A stretch of DNA of 64,000 nt, taken from contig NC_079496.1 in assembly GCF_030052815.1 (NCBI RefSeq), forward strand, positions 70,545,652 to 70,609,651, written 5' to 3'. Each line of letters opens with the position of its first letter. The first letter of the stretch is position 1. The notes under the pieces were generated by a model that had not been told where the DNA came from, searched no databases, and saw only the letters and a program-made list of their open reading frames with translations. Shown piece by piece: positions 47,896-59,605 of the stretch. The position numbers and the translations under genes were made by a program. Origin of the DNA: Hevea brasiliensis (lineage: Eukaryota > Streptophyta > Magnoliopsida > Malpighiales > Euphorbiaceae).

Positions 47896-50854
47896 AACAC
47901 AATTTAGGCCATGACACAAATTTTTTCCATATATGCCGTGTTGTACACCACGACAAGACATACTCACCCCAATAATCGAAATCAATGAGGGAGGAAGCTA
48001 GCTATCTAATGAGTACTCATCCATACTCACCTCAGACTGGGAAGTCAAAGAGGGAAGAACATAATCATACTCACCCCAGACTGATAAGTCAAAGAGGGAG
48101 GAATAGTCACACTCACCCCATTAATGGAGGAGGAACATAGTAACAGTGTCATGCCAATTGTGAATCAAAACAATTCCAAACATTTTATTCAAATGATCCG
48201 AAGAATCCAATAAATTTCCAAAGTTATAATTTCATTCACAAATTGGTAACACAATTCGTAATTCACTTCAATTTCCACAAAAACCATTTACAGTGCTTTT
48301 CAATCAATAAGTATCCATCAATATCATTCAAACAATTTTTCACAGTTTCAAACCATTCACAATGTTTTTCAATCAATAAGTGTCCATCAAACACATTTCC
48401 ACAATTTAAAACAATAATATACAAATAGTCAATATTTATTTCAATTGAAAATTTCAAAAGAAATAGCCGTTGTGCACAAACCTCTGATGACTGTCCCCCT
48501 GGTCTGGACTCAGTGTTTCCTTCCCTTTTGCTGAGTCCTTGTTAACTGAGAAACACAATTTGAAGTGTTTCAGTACTAAATTAAACTGTCTCTATCGATG
48601 GTGTTTGGTAAATAATGCACTGAACTCAATTATTCACTTAATCACCTAATATACCGACCCTCGTTGCGTTTTAGGTAAATTAGGTTTTAGTGTCGTTAAT
48701 ATGTCACATTCGATAGGGTTTTAGGTTTGGTACGTTTTACCAAAGTCATTTTCTTGTTTAGCGCATTTTAATGCAAATTGCTGGATTCCGGGACACTGGT
48801 TTGACCTAGCCGGACGATCAAGTTCCCACGGTTTTCGGGTTTCGGTCAAAACTACAAACTTGTATATCTATGTCTTATTACACTCGGGGCAAAATTTTAG
48901 GTCAATCCGAGTTAAGTAGACCAAGTTATGGTCATTATACTATTTCTGGTCAAATGGTACCAATTAGGTCAATTTTTGGTCAATTTGGTCAACTCTGGTT
49001 CGGCCAGTTTTTGGACCCGAACTTGTGCAAGCTTTTTGACTTGCTTATGGTCATTTCTGGGCTTTGGTGTCTTCATAAGACTTGTAGGTACGGATCTTAA
49101 CTATTCTTGGTCAAAATTTAAGGTCAATTGGACCTGGTTTGAGTGAGTTATGGCCTAAACACTCACTGCTGCCCAATTGGTCATTTTTCAGGTCCTAATT
49201 GCACCTAATCCGAATTGGTCATTTTTTTAGGTCACCTTGCAAGCAGAATTTTGGTATGTTTTCTCAATGAAAGTTGGCACATTTTGTGCCTAGTTTCACC
49301 TCCAATTGGTCTCATACCAATTGAGGTTACACATTTAAACTTATTGGCTAAAATGTACACTGCCCTCTTTATGTCTTTCAAACCCCAATTCAAACACACA
49401 TTACCTTGCAAAGTTTACTTCCATACCCTACCAATCTGTTTTGGTACATTACCAAAAGCATTTTCTACTTTACATTAACATTATTTTGGGCAGATTACCA
49501 TTACCCTCAACACACCAAGTATAATTCACATTTACAATTTCTAAGTACCATTACATACACACCTAACCATTACAAATCTTACATACACTTTTCAATATCA
49601 ATCTACATACATATCATCAATCCTTCTAGGTCAATATTCTGCCCACACTTCCTTCAACACATACAATTACTCAAGTGTTCCCAAGCTGCATAAACTTTCT
49701 TCAACATCAAAGTGCCGTCCAATTTACCAATTCCCATCCAAGTGCATAAATCACCATATAAACATGAAATAATTCACTAGGTTACTAAATCACCATGATC
49801 AACATTATTTCTCATCAATTATATGCACAAATATCTCATCAAAAACGTGACTCATGGCTGTCAAAAATGAAAACAACAATAACTCTTCAAACTCAAAATT
49901 TTCTTTCACCAAACCAACACCCATAACATGCACACAAAACTTAACAAAGGAATTCTCAAAAAATGTAAACTTACCTTTGATTGTAACTTGCTAAACCTTC
50001 ACCAAATTTCTCAAAATTGGCATCAATATCTTCCTTGTGATGTGTAGACAAAGTTTAATGAAGAAACCTAAGAGGTTGGAGTTAAAAATGAAGAGTTAAG
50101 AAAGCTTGCATGAAAAATGGCTATGGAGTTTCCTCTCACCTTCATTCACGGCAATGTTGAATTCATGTGGAGAAGATGGAGTTTCAGCTGCATATTAAGT
50201 GTACACATGTCCCACTATGTGTTTAATTAATTCCCTTAGTGGTCCACTAAAAAATTAAATCATATTATAAGTTAAACTTTCACTTAATCCCACATTAACC
50301 CATGATTTTAGCTATTTACTTTAGGTACCACCAAATTAATTTTTCATTTCATTTTCTAAGTGTAATATTATTTATTTTTAATGGACATTTAGGTCAAAAG
50401 ACACTTCAGGATGTCAAATGACCATAATGCCCCTGTTCAGGTGGCATTCCCGATTTTTCGGTATTACCGGGTTTTGTCTGTTTTTTGATTTCTCACTTTT
50501 CTTTGTACTAATTATTTAATTTTTCTTTGATCTTTCTAATGATATTTATTCTTCAATAAGGTTCTATTTAAGTCTTAAAAATGTTTTCCAGGTTCCCGCA
50601 TGATCCAGGGCGATCAACGGTCCACGCCGTGACTTCAGGTCTGATCACCATCGCTAGGTTTCTCGGCTTAACTTGATCACATTTCTTTGCTATTATTTTT
50701 CCTTTATTTTTCTTGTATTTTCTTTTCTTGTATTTCATTATTTTATGTCTCCTCACTCACATTGAAGTGTGGTTCCAGGCATCCTAGCTGTCCGGACAGC
50801 ACTGGTCACCGGAGCAGTAAAATGCACTACCGAACTTAGGGGTGTTACAACTTT

Positions 50855-51211
50855 CTTGGTATTGGATGAAAGAAAAGAAATGACTTAAGTTTGATTGTAT
50901 TCAAATTGTGTATGAGATATTTCCATAAATTGATTTTCAATAGATTGAAGAACTATTTTTACATAGTTTTCACCATTACCACACAAAAATTTTGTAAAAT
51001 TGCCAAAAGTGCTAATTTACTTCTAAATCAAATTTACATAGTTTTCTCCTACTAATAACTCCTTTATCATCGCTTTAAACTCTAAAATGAAATGGACTTG
51101 TTTTAAAATCCTTAGTAGTATATTTAATGGGTTATTAGTAGGAGAAGTTCGATAATTCATTAGATATATTATGGGATCATGTTATACCTTATAGAGGGGT
51201 AAGGTGTGACA
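50855..51211 (+). repeat. Element E 5' LTR, terminal part
   Basis: CTTGGTATTGGATGAAAG onward matches 59873 onward of the 3' LTR until about 51036. It then gives the LTR end missing from the 3' copy, finishing GGTGTGACA at 51211. Confidence 0.87.
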
Positions 51212-51219
51212 TATTTTAG

Positions 51220-51231
51220 TGGTATCAGAGA
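51220..51231 (+). promoter_or_regulatory. Primer-binding site of E, degraded
   Basis: TGGTATCAGAGA, last base changed from the Met-tRNA match. Confidence 0.75.
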
Positions 51232-51401
51232 ATGTTTTTGATATGAGTTTTGAACTGTGAATTTGAACTAATTTTTTATTAGTACAATTACTCAAATTTC
51301 ATTGATTGATACATATAGTACATTTACATATTGAATATAGGCTATTGGAGAGAAATCTCTTTCTTGTTGGTTGTTTAGGAGGTAGAAACCTTGTGATTGA
51401 A

Positions 51402-52990
51402 ATGGAAGAAGGGGATCATTGCTTAGAATAATTAGTTACAGCTGAGGCACAGGGGGAAGCCCCAGCTCCTCAAAATACCGGCGCGTTAGCTGCACCAGTC
51501 CCACCCATGCAGCAGTTCCCTGCACAATTCATACAATAAATGGCCGCATTCTTATAGCAAATAGCTAGAAATATACTAGTTCAAGCCCTAGTGCAAGCAC
51601 CAGCAGTGTAACCCCTTGCAAGACTGTGATGACCCGACCTGGGAAAGCGGTCCGATGAGGGCGGGGAGTGGCATAAGAGAGTAAACTCCTGGTAGGCTTT
51701 TAAGATGGCGAGGCTACCTAAGGTAGTGGAATGCGGGGCACAAGAATGAATCGAATCATTCATTGAAATGAGGGAAACTAATCACTAGAGGCACCTTTTA
51801 GTGGAATAGCCTGGAGAGTTAGAAGAACTCTGAGGTTAAGCCTACTCGCTTGAGAGAAATGCTACGATGGGTGACCTCATAGAAAGTTCTCCATTCCACC
51901 TATGGGACAAAATCGTGAGGCTCAAGATGCGGTGGGTCAAAGTAGACAATTGCTTTAGTGATTGGAGCAGGGGCATTAAAGAAGTGCAGTGTAAGTGCAG
52001 AATTTAAAGTGCTGAGAGACCCATTAGAAGCGAGCGATGTTGGAGAGAATAAAGAGGGTCTTCAAGAAACTGCACTGCACAGATGAATTAAAGTTTGAGT
52101 ATTCAATTTCTCTACTGCATGGAGATACATATGAATGGTGGAAGACCATTCTCCACATTTGGTAGAAGCTCCAGTGCTGACATGGGATGACTTACTTAGA
52201 GAATTCAAAAAAAAAAAACATCCCAGATACCTATGTAGACATAAAGCTTCAAGAGTTTCTGAGTCTAAAGTAAGGGGACAGAACGGTAGCTGAGTATGAG
52301 AGGGATTTTTCCTGCCTAAGCCATTATGCTTGGAATTTGCTCACCACCAGTAGAGATAAATGCAAGCGGCTTGAAGTTAGATTGAGACCTAGTTGAGGCT
52401 ACAGTTGGTTGGTTTCAAACATAAAAATTTCTTAGAGCTAATTTCACAAGCCCTGGAATTAGAAAGAATTGAGCTAGAAAGGGCAGCTAAAAGGGAAAAG
52501 AAGAAAAGGAAAAGAGTGGAAAGACTTCGAGTCAAGCTTCTAATAGTGGATCTAGAAAGGGAAAATATTTAGGGGATCTAGTTCTCGTAAATCTGGTAGA
52601 GGGAGATCCTTAGGATAGAGGCCACCCAGATCTAGCTAGCAGACACCCACAGGAGCACTATCAGTTCATCTCTGTGAGACATGTGGCAAGACCCATGGAG
52701 GGGTGTGCTACAAGGCCATAGGTGTCTGTTATAACTGTGGTGGTACAGGGAACTTTGCTAAAGATTGTACTAATGCCCGTAGATCTGGGCCACCTACCAT
52801 CACTGAAGGATCTGTTCAAGGTTCTACCACTAGAAGTTCATAGTCAGCAAGTAGAGGCAAAGGCAAAGGCAGGTGCAGTACTTCTGGCAGTCAAGGCACT
52901 ACAAATCAACCAGAGCAGAGTGATGCACCAGCCAGGGTGTACACCATGCGCTAGAGGGAGGAGGCTAAAAACTCAAATGTAGTAGCTGGT
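51402..52990 (+). pseudogene. gag: Element E gag (heavily broken)
   Basis: Starts MEEGDHCLE at the ATG at 51402, with stops soon after (51426, 51432 and others, mainly former Gln). A foreign block of about 350 bp (51626-51985) splits it before the capsid region. The capsid-like part is recognisable (KLHCTDELKFEYSISLLHGD near 52060-52130), with a run of As at about 52208-52219 shifting the frame. The zinc knuckle at 52727-52768 reads CYNCGGTGNFAKDC: all three Cys kept, the metal-binding His replaced by Asn. Confidence 0.85.
51626..51985 (+). mobile_element. GC-richer insertion in E gag, unclassified
   Basis: Between CTTGCAAGACTG and the resumed gag (GCAGAATTTAAAG) lies about 350 bp starting TGATGACCCGACCTGGG and ending near GGAGCAGGGGCATTA. 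It is GC-richer than the surrounding DNA and noncoding. It resembles the U3 start and end of small plant LTR or TRIM elements (TG...GGGGCATTA), but I see no target duplication and no second LTR. Exact edges uncertain. Confidence 0.5.
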
Positions 52991-55900
52991 ATATTCTCCA
53001 TTTTTTAGCAAGATGTTTATGTGTTGTTTGATTCTGATTCTACTCATTCTTATGTTAGTGCTAGTATTTCATGTTTTGCTGTTGTTCCTTATATGAAAAT
53101 GGATTTTGAGGTGCTAGTGACTAGTCCTTTAGGACAAGAGGTGAGGGTGAACATATTATATAAGGATATACTTTCCTATCTGATCTGATTGAAATGCCCT
53201 TCAGAGATTATGATATTATCTTAGGCATGGATTGACTAGCTAGGCATCATGCTATGATTGACTATAGACTAAAAACAGTCACTTTTGGTCTCCCCCAGTA
53301 TGAAGATGTGGTAATACACGGGGAGAGGTAGTTGTTGCCATCAAATCTCATTTCAGCTGCATTTGTTAGAAGAATGATTCGGAAGGGATGCGAAGCTTAT
53401 TTGGCTCATGTAATAGACATACAAGTGGGATGTCCAATTTTGAAGGATATCCCTACTGTATGTGACTTTTCGAATGTTTTTCCTAAAGAATTACTAGGAT
53501 TACCTCCAGAAAGAGAGGTACAGTTTGAAATTGAGGTTATGCCTAATGTAGAGCTAATTTCTATTACTCCTTATAAAATGGCACCTGCTGAGTTGAAAGA
53601 GTTGAAGGTGCAGTTATAAGAACTGCTAGATAAGGGTTTCATTCACCCTAGTGTGTCACCTTGGGGAGTGCCTATGTTATTTGTCAATAAGAAGGATGGT
53701 AGTCTCCATTTGTGCATCGACTATAGACAGTTGAACAAGGTGACAATCAAGAATAGATATCCTTTGTCAAGAATAGATAATTTGTTTGATCAGTTGAAAG
53801 ATGCACCTGTGTTCTCCAAAATTGATTTGAGATTGGGATACTACCAATTGAGGGTGCACGAGCAAACTATTCCTAAAACTGCCTTTAGAACTAGCTATGG
53901 CCACTATGAGTTCTTAGTAATACCATTCGGGTTAACTAATGCTCTAGCTGCTTTTATGGACCTGATGAACACTATCTTCAGGCTACATCTAGATCAATTT
54001 GTTGTAGTGTTTATTGATGACATTTTGGTGTATTCGAAGATTGCAGAGGAGCATGATAGGGACCTGAGAATTGTGCTGCAGACCTTAAGGGAGCAATAGT
54101 TATATGCCAAATTGTCTAAATTTGAATTTTGGTTGAAGAAGATTACCTTTTTGGGGTGCATTGTATCAGTAGAGGGTATCAAGGTGGATCCCAACAAGGT
54201 AGAAGCTATCCTTAACTGGAAGCTGCTTAGAAATGTTATTGAAGTTTGGAGTTTTCTTGGTTTCGCTAGTTATTACCATAGATTTGTGAAGGGATTCTCC
54301 ATGTTAGCATCTCCACTGACCAAGTTGCTTCGAAAAGATGTGAAATTTTAGTGGAATGAGCAGTGTCAGAAGAGTTTTGATGAGCTAAAAAGATGTTTGA
54401 CTGAAGCTCCAGTCCTGACTTTACCTACACTGGGTAAAGAATACACCATATGTAATAACGCTTCTCATAATGGTTTGGATTGTGTGCTGATACAAGAAAG
54501 AAATGTCATTGCCTACTCTCCACGCCAGCTTAAGCCACATCAGAGGAATTATCCTATACATGACTTGGAGCTAGTAGCAATAGTCTTTGCCTCGAAAATT
54601 TGGAGACGTTACTTGTATGGGGAGAAATGTTACATATACATAGATCACAAAAGTTTGAAGTATTTGGGCACACAGAAGGAGTTAAATTTGAGGCAGAGGA
54701 GATGGTTAGAGCTGATAAAAGACTATGACTACTTGATAGATTACCAACCTAGGAAAGCAAATGTGGTAGTTGATGCCTTAAGTTATAAGACCATGGCTAG
54801 TTTGAGAGTTTCACCTGTATCCATAGTGCACGATTTAAAGGCATTACATGCAAATTTTGAGATAGGTGATGAGGGACAGATAATAGCTACTTACCAAGTA
54901 AAGCTAGTGTTGATTGATCAAATTAAAATGGCAGTTCAGAATGATGATAAGTATGTGAAATTGATGGAAGAAGCTCGAGATGGCAAGAAACCAAACTTTG
55001 CAGTGAATAATGAGGGCTTGTTGCTATACCAGGGCAGAATGTGCATTCCTGATGATGTTAAATTGAGGTAAATCATTTTGAAGGAAGCACATGACTCACC
55101 ATTTGCTATGCACCATGATGGAACTAAAATGCACAGAACCAGGAAAGAACACTATTGGTGGATGGGCATGAAGAAAGATATTGCAGAATATGTGGCCAAA
55201 TGCCTAACTTGTGAGCAAGTAAAGGCAAAACACCAAGTGCTAGCAAGGTTGCTATAGCTATTGCTAATACTCGAGTGCAAATGGGAGAGAATCACTATGA
55301 ATTTTATGATGGGACTTCCATGGACACAGAAGAATCATGATGCAGTTTGGGTCATTATGGACAGATTAACCAACTTTGAACATTTTCTGCCAGTGAGAAT
55401 GGACTACAGTCTAGACAAATTGGCTAAATCATACATTGACGAAGTGGTGAGATTGCATGGAGTGCCAGTGTCCACTGTATCAGATAGAGATCCAAGGTTC
55501 ACTTTTAGATTCTGGGGTAGTCTCCAAAAGGCCTTAGGAACTATATTGAACTTCAGCACCACATTCCATCCACAAAGAGATGGCCAGTGTGAGAGAATCA
55601 TTTAGATTTTGGAGGATATGCTTCAAGCTTTTGTGATTGAGTTTGAAAGAAGTTGGGATACACACTGGCCCTTGATTGAATTTGCTTACAACAACAGCTA
55701 TCAGTTAAGCATTGGGATGCCTCCATATAAAGCTTTGTATGGCAGAAAATGTAGAACTCTCTTGTGTTGGGATAAAATGGGCAAGAGAAAATTGATAGGC
55801 TTTAAAATTGTGTAGCAAACAGAAGAGAAGATTAAGATCATTAGAGATAGACTCAAGGCTACATCAGACAGAAAGAAGTCCTATATAGATTTGAAGAGAT

Positions 55901-56341
55901 GACATATTGAGTGCAATGTGGGTGATAAGGTGTTTTTGAAAGTTTCCCTATAGAAGAAGATTATGAGATTTGGTAGAAAGGGGAAACTAAGTCCTCACTT
56001 CATCGAGCCATATGAAGTTCTGGAAAGAGTGGGTCCATTAGCATACAGACTTGCATTGCCTCCAAAGTTGGAAAAGATTCACAATGTCCTCCATGTCTCC
56101 ATGTTAAGGAGATATAGATCAGATCCCTTACACATCTTACTAGTAGAGGAAGCTGAAGTGAATCCAGACTTGAGATATGATGAAGAGCCCATAAGGATTT
56201 TGGCATATGAGGTGAAACAGCTAAAGAACAAGTAGATACAATTGGTCAAAGTGTTGTGGAACCATTATTCGGGCTAAGAGGCTACATGGGGAACATGAGG
56301 AGGATATGAGGAGATAGCACCCACAATGATTTAGAGACTGA
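52991..56341 (+). pseudogene. pol: Element E pol: protease, RT, RNase H, integrase, chromodomain (broken)
   Basis: The protease motif reads LFDSDSTHSYVS, with the active-site Gly mutated to Asp (Asp codon 53030-53032). A deletion near 53165 removes the CPLVIQGH-type segment and shifts the frame. From 53332 to about 56235 one reading frame runs with only nonsense breaks: RT ([27 protein letters not shown] with Asp-Asp 54016-54021), RNase H (about 54400-54780), integrase HHCC (about 55090-55215), SDRDPRFT, and QCERII before a stop. GPY/F-like text and the chromodomain follow, with one late frame slip near 56289 before the end at 56341. Stops at about 53617, 54098, 54348, 55069, 55258, 55603, 55813, 55901, 55952 and 56233. 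Confidence 0.9.
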
Positions 56342-56375
56342 TACCAGGTAAAATTTTATGATGAAATTTTCTTTT

Positions 56376-56389
56376 AAGGAGGGGAGAAT
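56376..56389 (+). promoter_or_regulatory. Polypurine tract of E
   Basis: AAGGAGGGGAGAAT before TGTAACACTC at 56390. Confidence 0.85.
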
Positions 56390-57018
56390 TGTAACACTCT
56401 CATACTAATTAGTCCTATACATTATACTGATCAGGTGACTAATGTTCAACCGGACACCTAGAATGTCTAGAACTATACTTAAATCACATAGAGAAGCCAC
56501 AAATAAAATTGATAAAGATCAAATGAAGTTGGATAAAAATAAAAGAAATGGATCACCAATAGGTTAATTAAGCCTAGGTCAAAGCGATGAGTGACCTACA
56601 TGGGAAGTGACTATAAGTTCAGTTACTATCCTAAATTCGTGTGGGACCCTATGGAGACAATAATGAAGGAATTATTTAAAAATTATTGAGAATTTAGAAA
56701 TCAAAGAAATAAAAAGGGAAGAAGTAAAATTAAGTGAATCAAAACTTAAAGACTCATCGGGTGTTATGGAAAAAGATGGACTATAACCCGGTGAGGGGCA
56801 TTTTGGTTAATTTACTTCAAGGGTTGACTTTTGGCCTAAATGTCCATTAATTTGAGTAAGATTAAAACATTGAAAAAGAAGTAAAAATATGAATAAGTGT
56901 ATGGAAAGAAAAGAAAAGAAGTGAAAAGTCCAAATTTTATTTGAATTATGACATAAGCATGATCTCACCATGACACAATTAAAATTTTTAATTTAAATTA
57001 ATCAAATTTTGGGATAAG

Positions 57019-57027
57019 TATATAAAG
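57019..57027 (+). promoter_or_regulatory. Candidate TATA box in E 3' LTR
   Basis: TATATAAAG, with a CT-rich tract 80-110 bp downstream, the same arrangement as in A. Confidence 0.35.
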
Positions 57028-57698
57028 AGACAAAAGAAATTAAAATAAAGTAAAAACATTTTATCATCTTCCTCAAACTCCCATGGCCAGCCACTAACCT
57101 TCTCTCTCTCTCCTCCATTTTCATGCTTTTTCAAGCTTTTATTCCCTACTTCCCTTCCACAAATCTCCCACAAAATCAATAGAAAACTTCTAATTAGCCC
57201 TAGATTGCAAGTTTGGGAGCAAAAGAAACCAAAGAAAGAGAAGGAATTTGAAGATTGAAAAGCTTAATTAGAGGTAAGACATATCTCTAGCTTAATTAAT
57301 GGTGTTTGCATGAAATTAAGTTTGGATATGGGGATTTAGCTTAAGAAATCATAAAAATTATGCATGAATCTTGATGTATGAATTTTGGCAAGCTTGGGGA
57401 CTTTAGGGTTTTAATGGTTTGATCTAATTAGAAGTGATTTTTAATGTTGGATGATGATATATGTGTGGATTTTGTAGTTGAAATTGATTAAGCTTGTTAA
57501 AATTGAAGATGAGCAATTAGGTTTTATGGGAAATTAGGGCTTTTGTGGTATGCTATTCAATTGATGTTTACAAGAGCGAATAATGGTCATTTGGTATGCC
57601 TTGGTTGAGAATTTGTTTGAATTCATGAAAGGAATGAATGGATTGGTAGTGTGTTGAATTGCTGGAATCTGGACACTTGATTCCAGTGTGCTTAATAA

Positions 57699-58640
57699 CC
57701 TATAAATTGAGCTACACAACTCCAATTGATATGAAACCAATTGGAAAAGAAACCTAAGACATAATGCTAGAATTTTTATGGGACACCCTGCCCAAAAAAT
57801 AAACATAAGTTACCCTAAATGAGCCTTGAATCTGGATTACAATTCTGGACCTGACCAAAAGTTACCAAATGAACAGTACTTAAGACATAGTAGAAAACCC
57901 CACTCTAGAAAACCCCAATTCTTAGGGCGTAACCCACTCTAGAAAACCCCAATTCAAGTGATTCTTGAACCAATGGAAACCTAAGACATAGTAGAAAAAT
58001 CCTTATGAAGAACATAGAGCCAAATTATGACCCTAACTTGATCAAATTGCTAGACAAATTTGGTCTAGCAAACCTGCCCTAATTTTGGACTTACCTAGAA
58101 ATTGTGAAGGAGTAGGCATCTAACTAGTTTTGGCAAAATTGCCATAACTTAGGCTACAAAAATGCAAATCAGGTGATTATAAAGCAAAAATTCTTATAAG
58201 ACATAGGATTAAAAACTTCATGTTTTGACCAGAACCCAGTTCTTAGGGCAAAGTAGGAGAATTGTTGGGATAAGTTAGGAATCCCAAATCTGGAATTCCT
58301 GCACCTTAGCAAATTGATCCTGTGACCTCCAAATGGTTATCAGGCCATAACTTCCTCTACAAAACTCCAATTGAGGTGATTCAAAATGATTTGGAAACCT
58401 AAGACAAAGATCTAAAACATTGTTTGAGGTCCTAGGGCCAAATTATGAGCTTAAGATGCCCAGATATAGAATGCAAAGTTAAGATACAAATCTGGAAAAC
58501 CTAGAATTTTAGGATATGGCACCTAGAACGGTGTTTAATGTTTTGGCCATAACTTGAGATCCAGAACTCCAAATTGAGTGATTCAAAAAGAAAAATAAAA
58601 CTAAGAAATAGAGGAATAATTTTCATGAAAGGAAACTTAA
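57699..58640 (+). repeat. Degenerate ~200-bp tandem repeats in E LTR
   Basis: Five units anchored at 57702, 57929, 58144, 58347 and 58549 (spacings 227, 215, 203, 202), each with GCCATAACTT-, ACTCCAATT-, GATTC-, AACCTAAGACATAG- and ATGAAG-like text in the same order. Confidence 0.65.
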
Positions 58641-59260
58641 CCAAATTATGACTAGAACTAGGTTGAAATAGGGTTGCTGTCAGGGTTCCAAATTGTTTAG
58701 AACTAGAATTTATTGAAATTGCATAGTCAACTTAGGAAATTCATTAGGTATTCATTGAATAACTTTTCGAGATAATTGGGATGAGTATTGAGATATTTTA
58801 ATTGTGTGTTTCAATAGAAAATGAGACCTTGGGAGACAAGGAAAAGTAAATTAAGAGAAAGGAAATCCATTGAGGTTTGTGCACAACTAACCTTTTTCCT
58901 TGGTTTTAACCTTGTAAATTGATTTGAATGAATTTACTTTGAATGAGTTATGATTTTTCTTGTAATTGAGAACTTTAATTTATGAAATGAATTTGTGAAT
59001 GTGGAAAGGTGGATGTTGGCCCTTTTATATCATTGTAGCAAGGAGGTGGGCCAATTTTGAATGATTTTAGAAATGTTTGAGAAATTTGTGTGTTGCCAAC
59101 CCTTTGTGGGATTTATGATGATTTGAATGTGGTTATTGTTTTTGCAAATGTGATTATTGATTAAGAAATCTTTGAAATTATTTTTAAACTACAGTTGGCA
59201 TGACAGTCCCTTACAATGTTACTCCTCCTTTTATGGGGTTGAGTTTGGTTATGTTATCCT

Positions 59261-59287
59261 CCCACAACCCCACCCCACACCCCCCCC
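59261..59287 (-). repeat. C-rich tract; G-quadruplex-capable on the minus strand
   Basis: Blocks CCC, CCCC, CCCC and CCCCCCC separated by 1-3 bases. Four G-runs of three or more on the minus strand satisfy the usual quadruplex pattern. Absent from the 5' LTR counterpart near 39690. Confidence 0.6.
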
Positions 59288-59588
59288 TGGTTTAGTAGTT
59301 GAGGTTGAGTTCGGATGAGTTTGATTAGTGAGGCCGTAGATTGCTTTGTTATGGTGTACAACAAGGCATTAATAAGAAATTTTGTGTCATGACCCTAACT
59401 GTGTGATTGTTGGCAACACAACTAATTTATGAATGCTTTAGTAAAATGTGATTGAAATATATGATTTGTATGATATTAAATTGTAAGATTGGTTTTATAA
59501 CTTATGAAAAATATGGATATTTCAATTTCTTTGTTATGCATTGACAAAGTATGTTTTATATTGAATTAAAAATTCTAATTGTGCACCA

Positions 59589-59605
59589 CTGAGTGTTGTG
59601 CTCAA
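59589..59605 (+). other. LTR stem-loop, weakened (E 3' LTR)
   Basis: CTGAG-TGTTGTG-CTCAA after GTGCACCA, core stem TGAG/CTCA. Confidence 0.45.

Larger units (their letters stand above)
40315..50849 (-). mobile_element. Element D: young non-autonomous gag-only LTR retrotransposon (reverse)
   Basis: 10,535 bp flanked by ACTTT (40310-40314 and 50850-50854). LTRs 40315-44327 (4013 bp) and 46832-50849 (4018 bp) are nearly identical: I count two differences in about 130 bases at the TGTCACACC ends. The interior is only 2504 bp: primer site, a gag with an intact zinc knuckle, a decayed protease start, about 0.9 kb without coding signal, and a polypurine tract. RT, RNase H and integrase are absent, so it must have moved using proteins of another chromovirus. 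It is the source family of the three solo LTRs. Confidence 0.92.
46832..50849 (-). repeat. Element D 5' LTR (right, reverse)
   Basis: Twin of 40315-44327. Differences are few and clustered at GC-rich motifs (about 47370-47430, 48070-48100, 50440-50480, 50590-50640). Noncoding. Confidence 0.92.
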
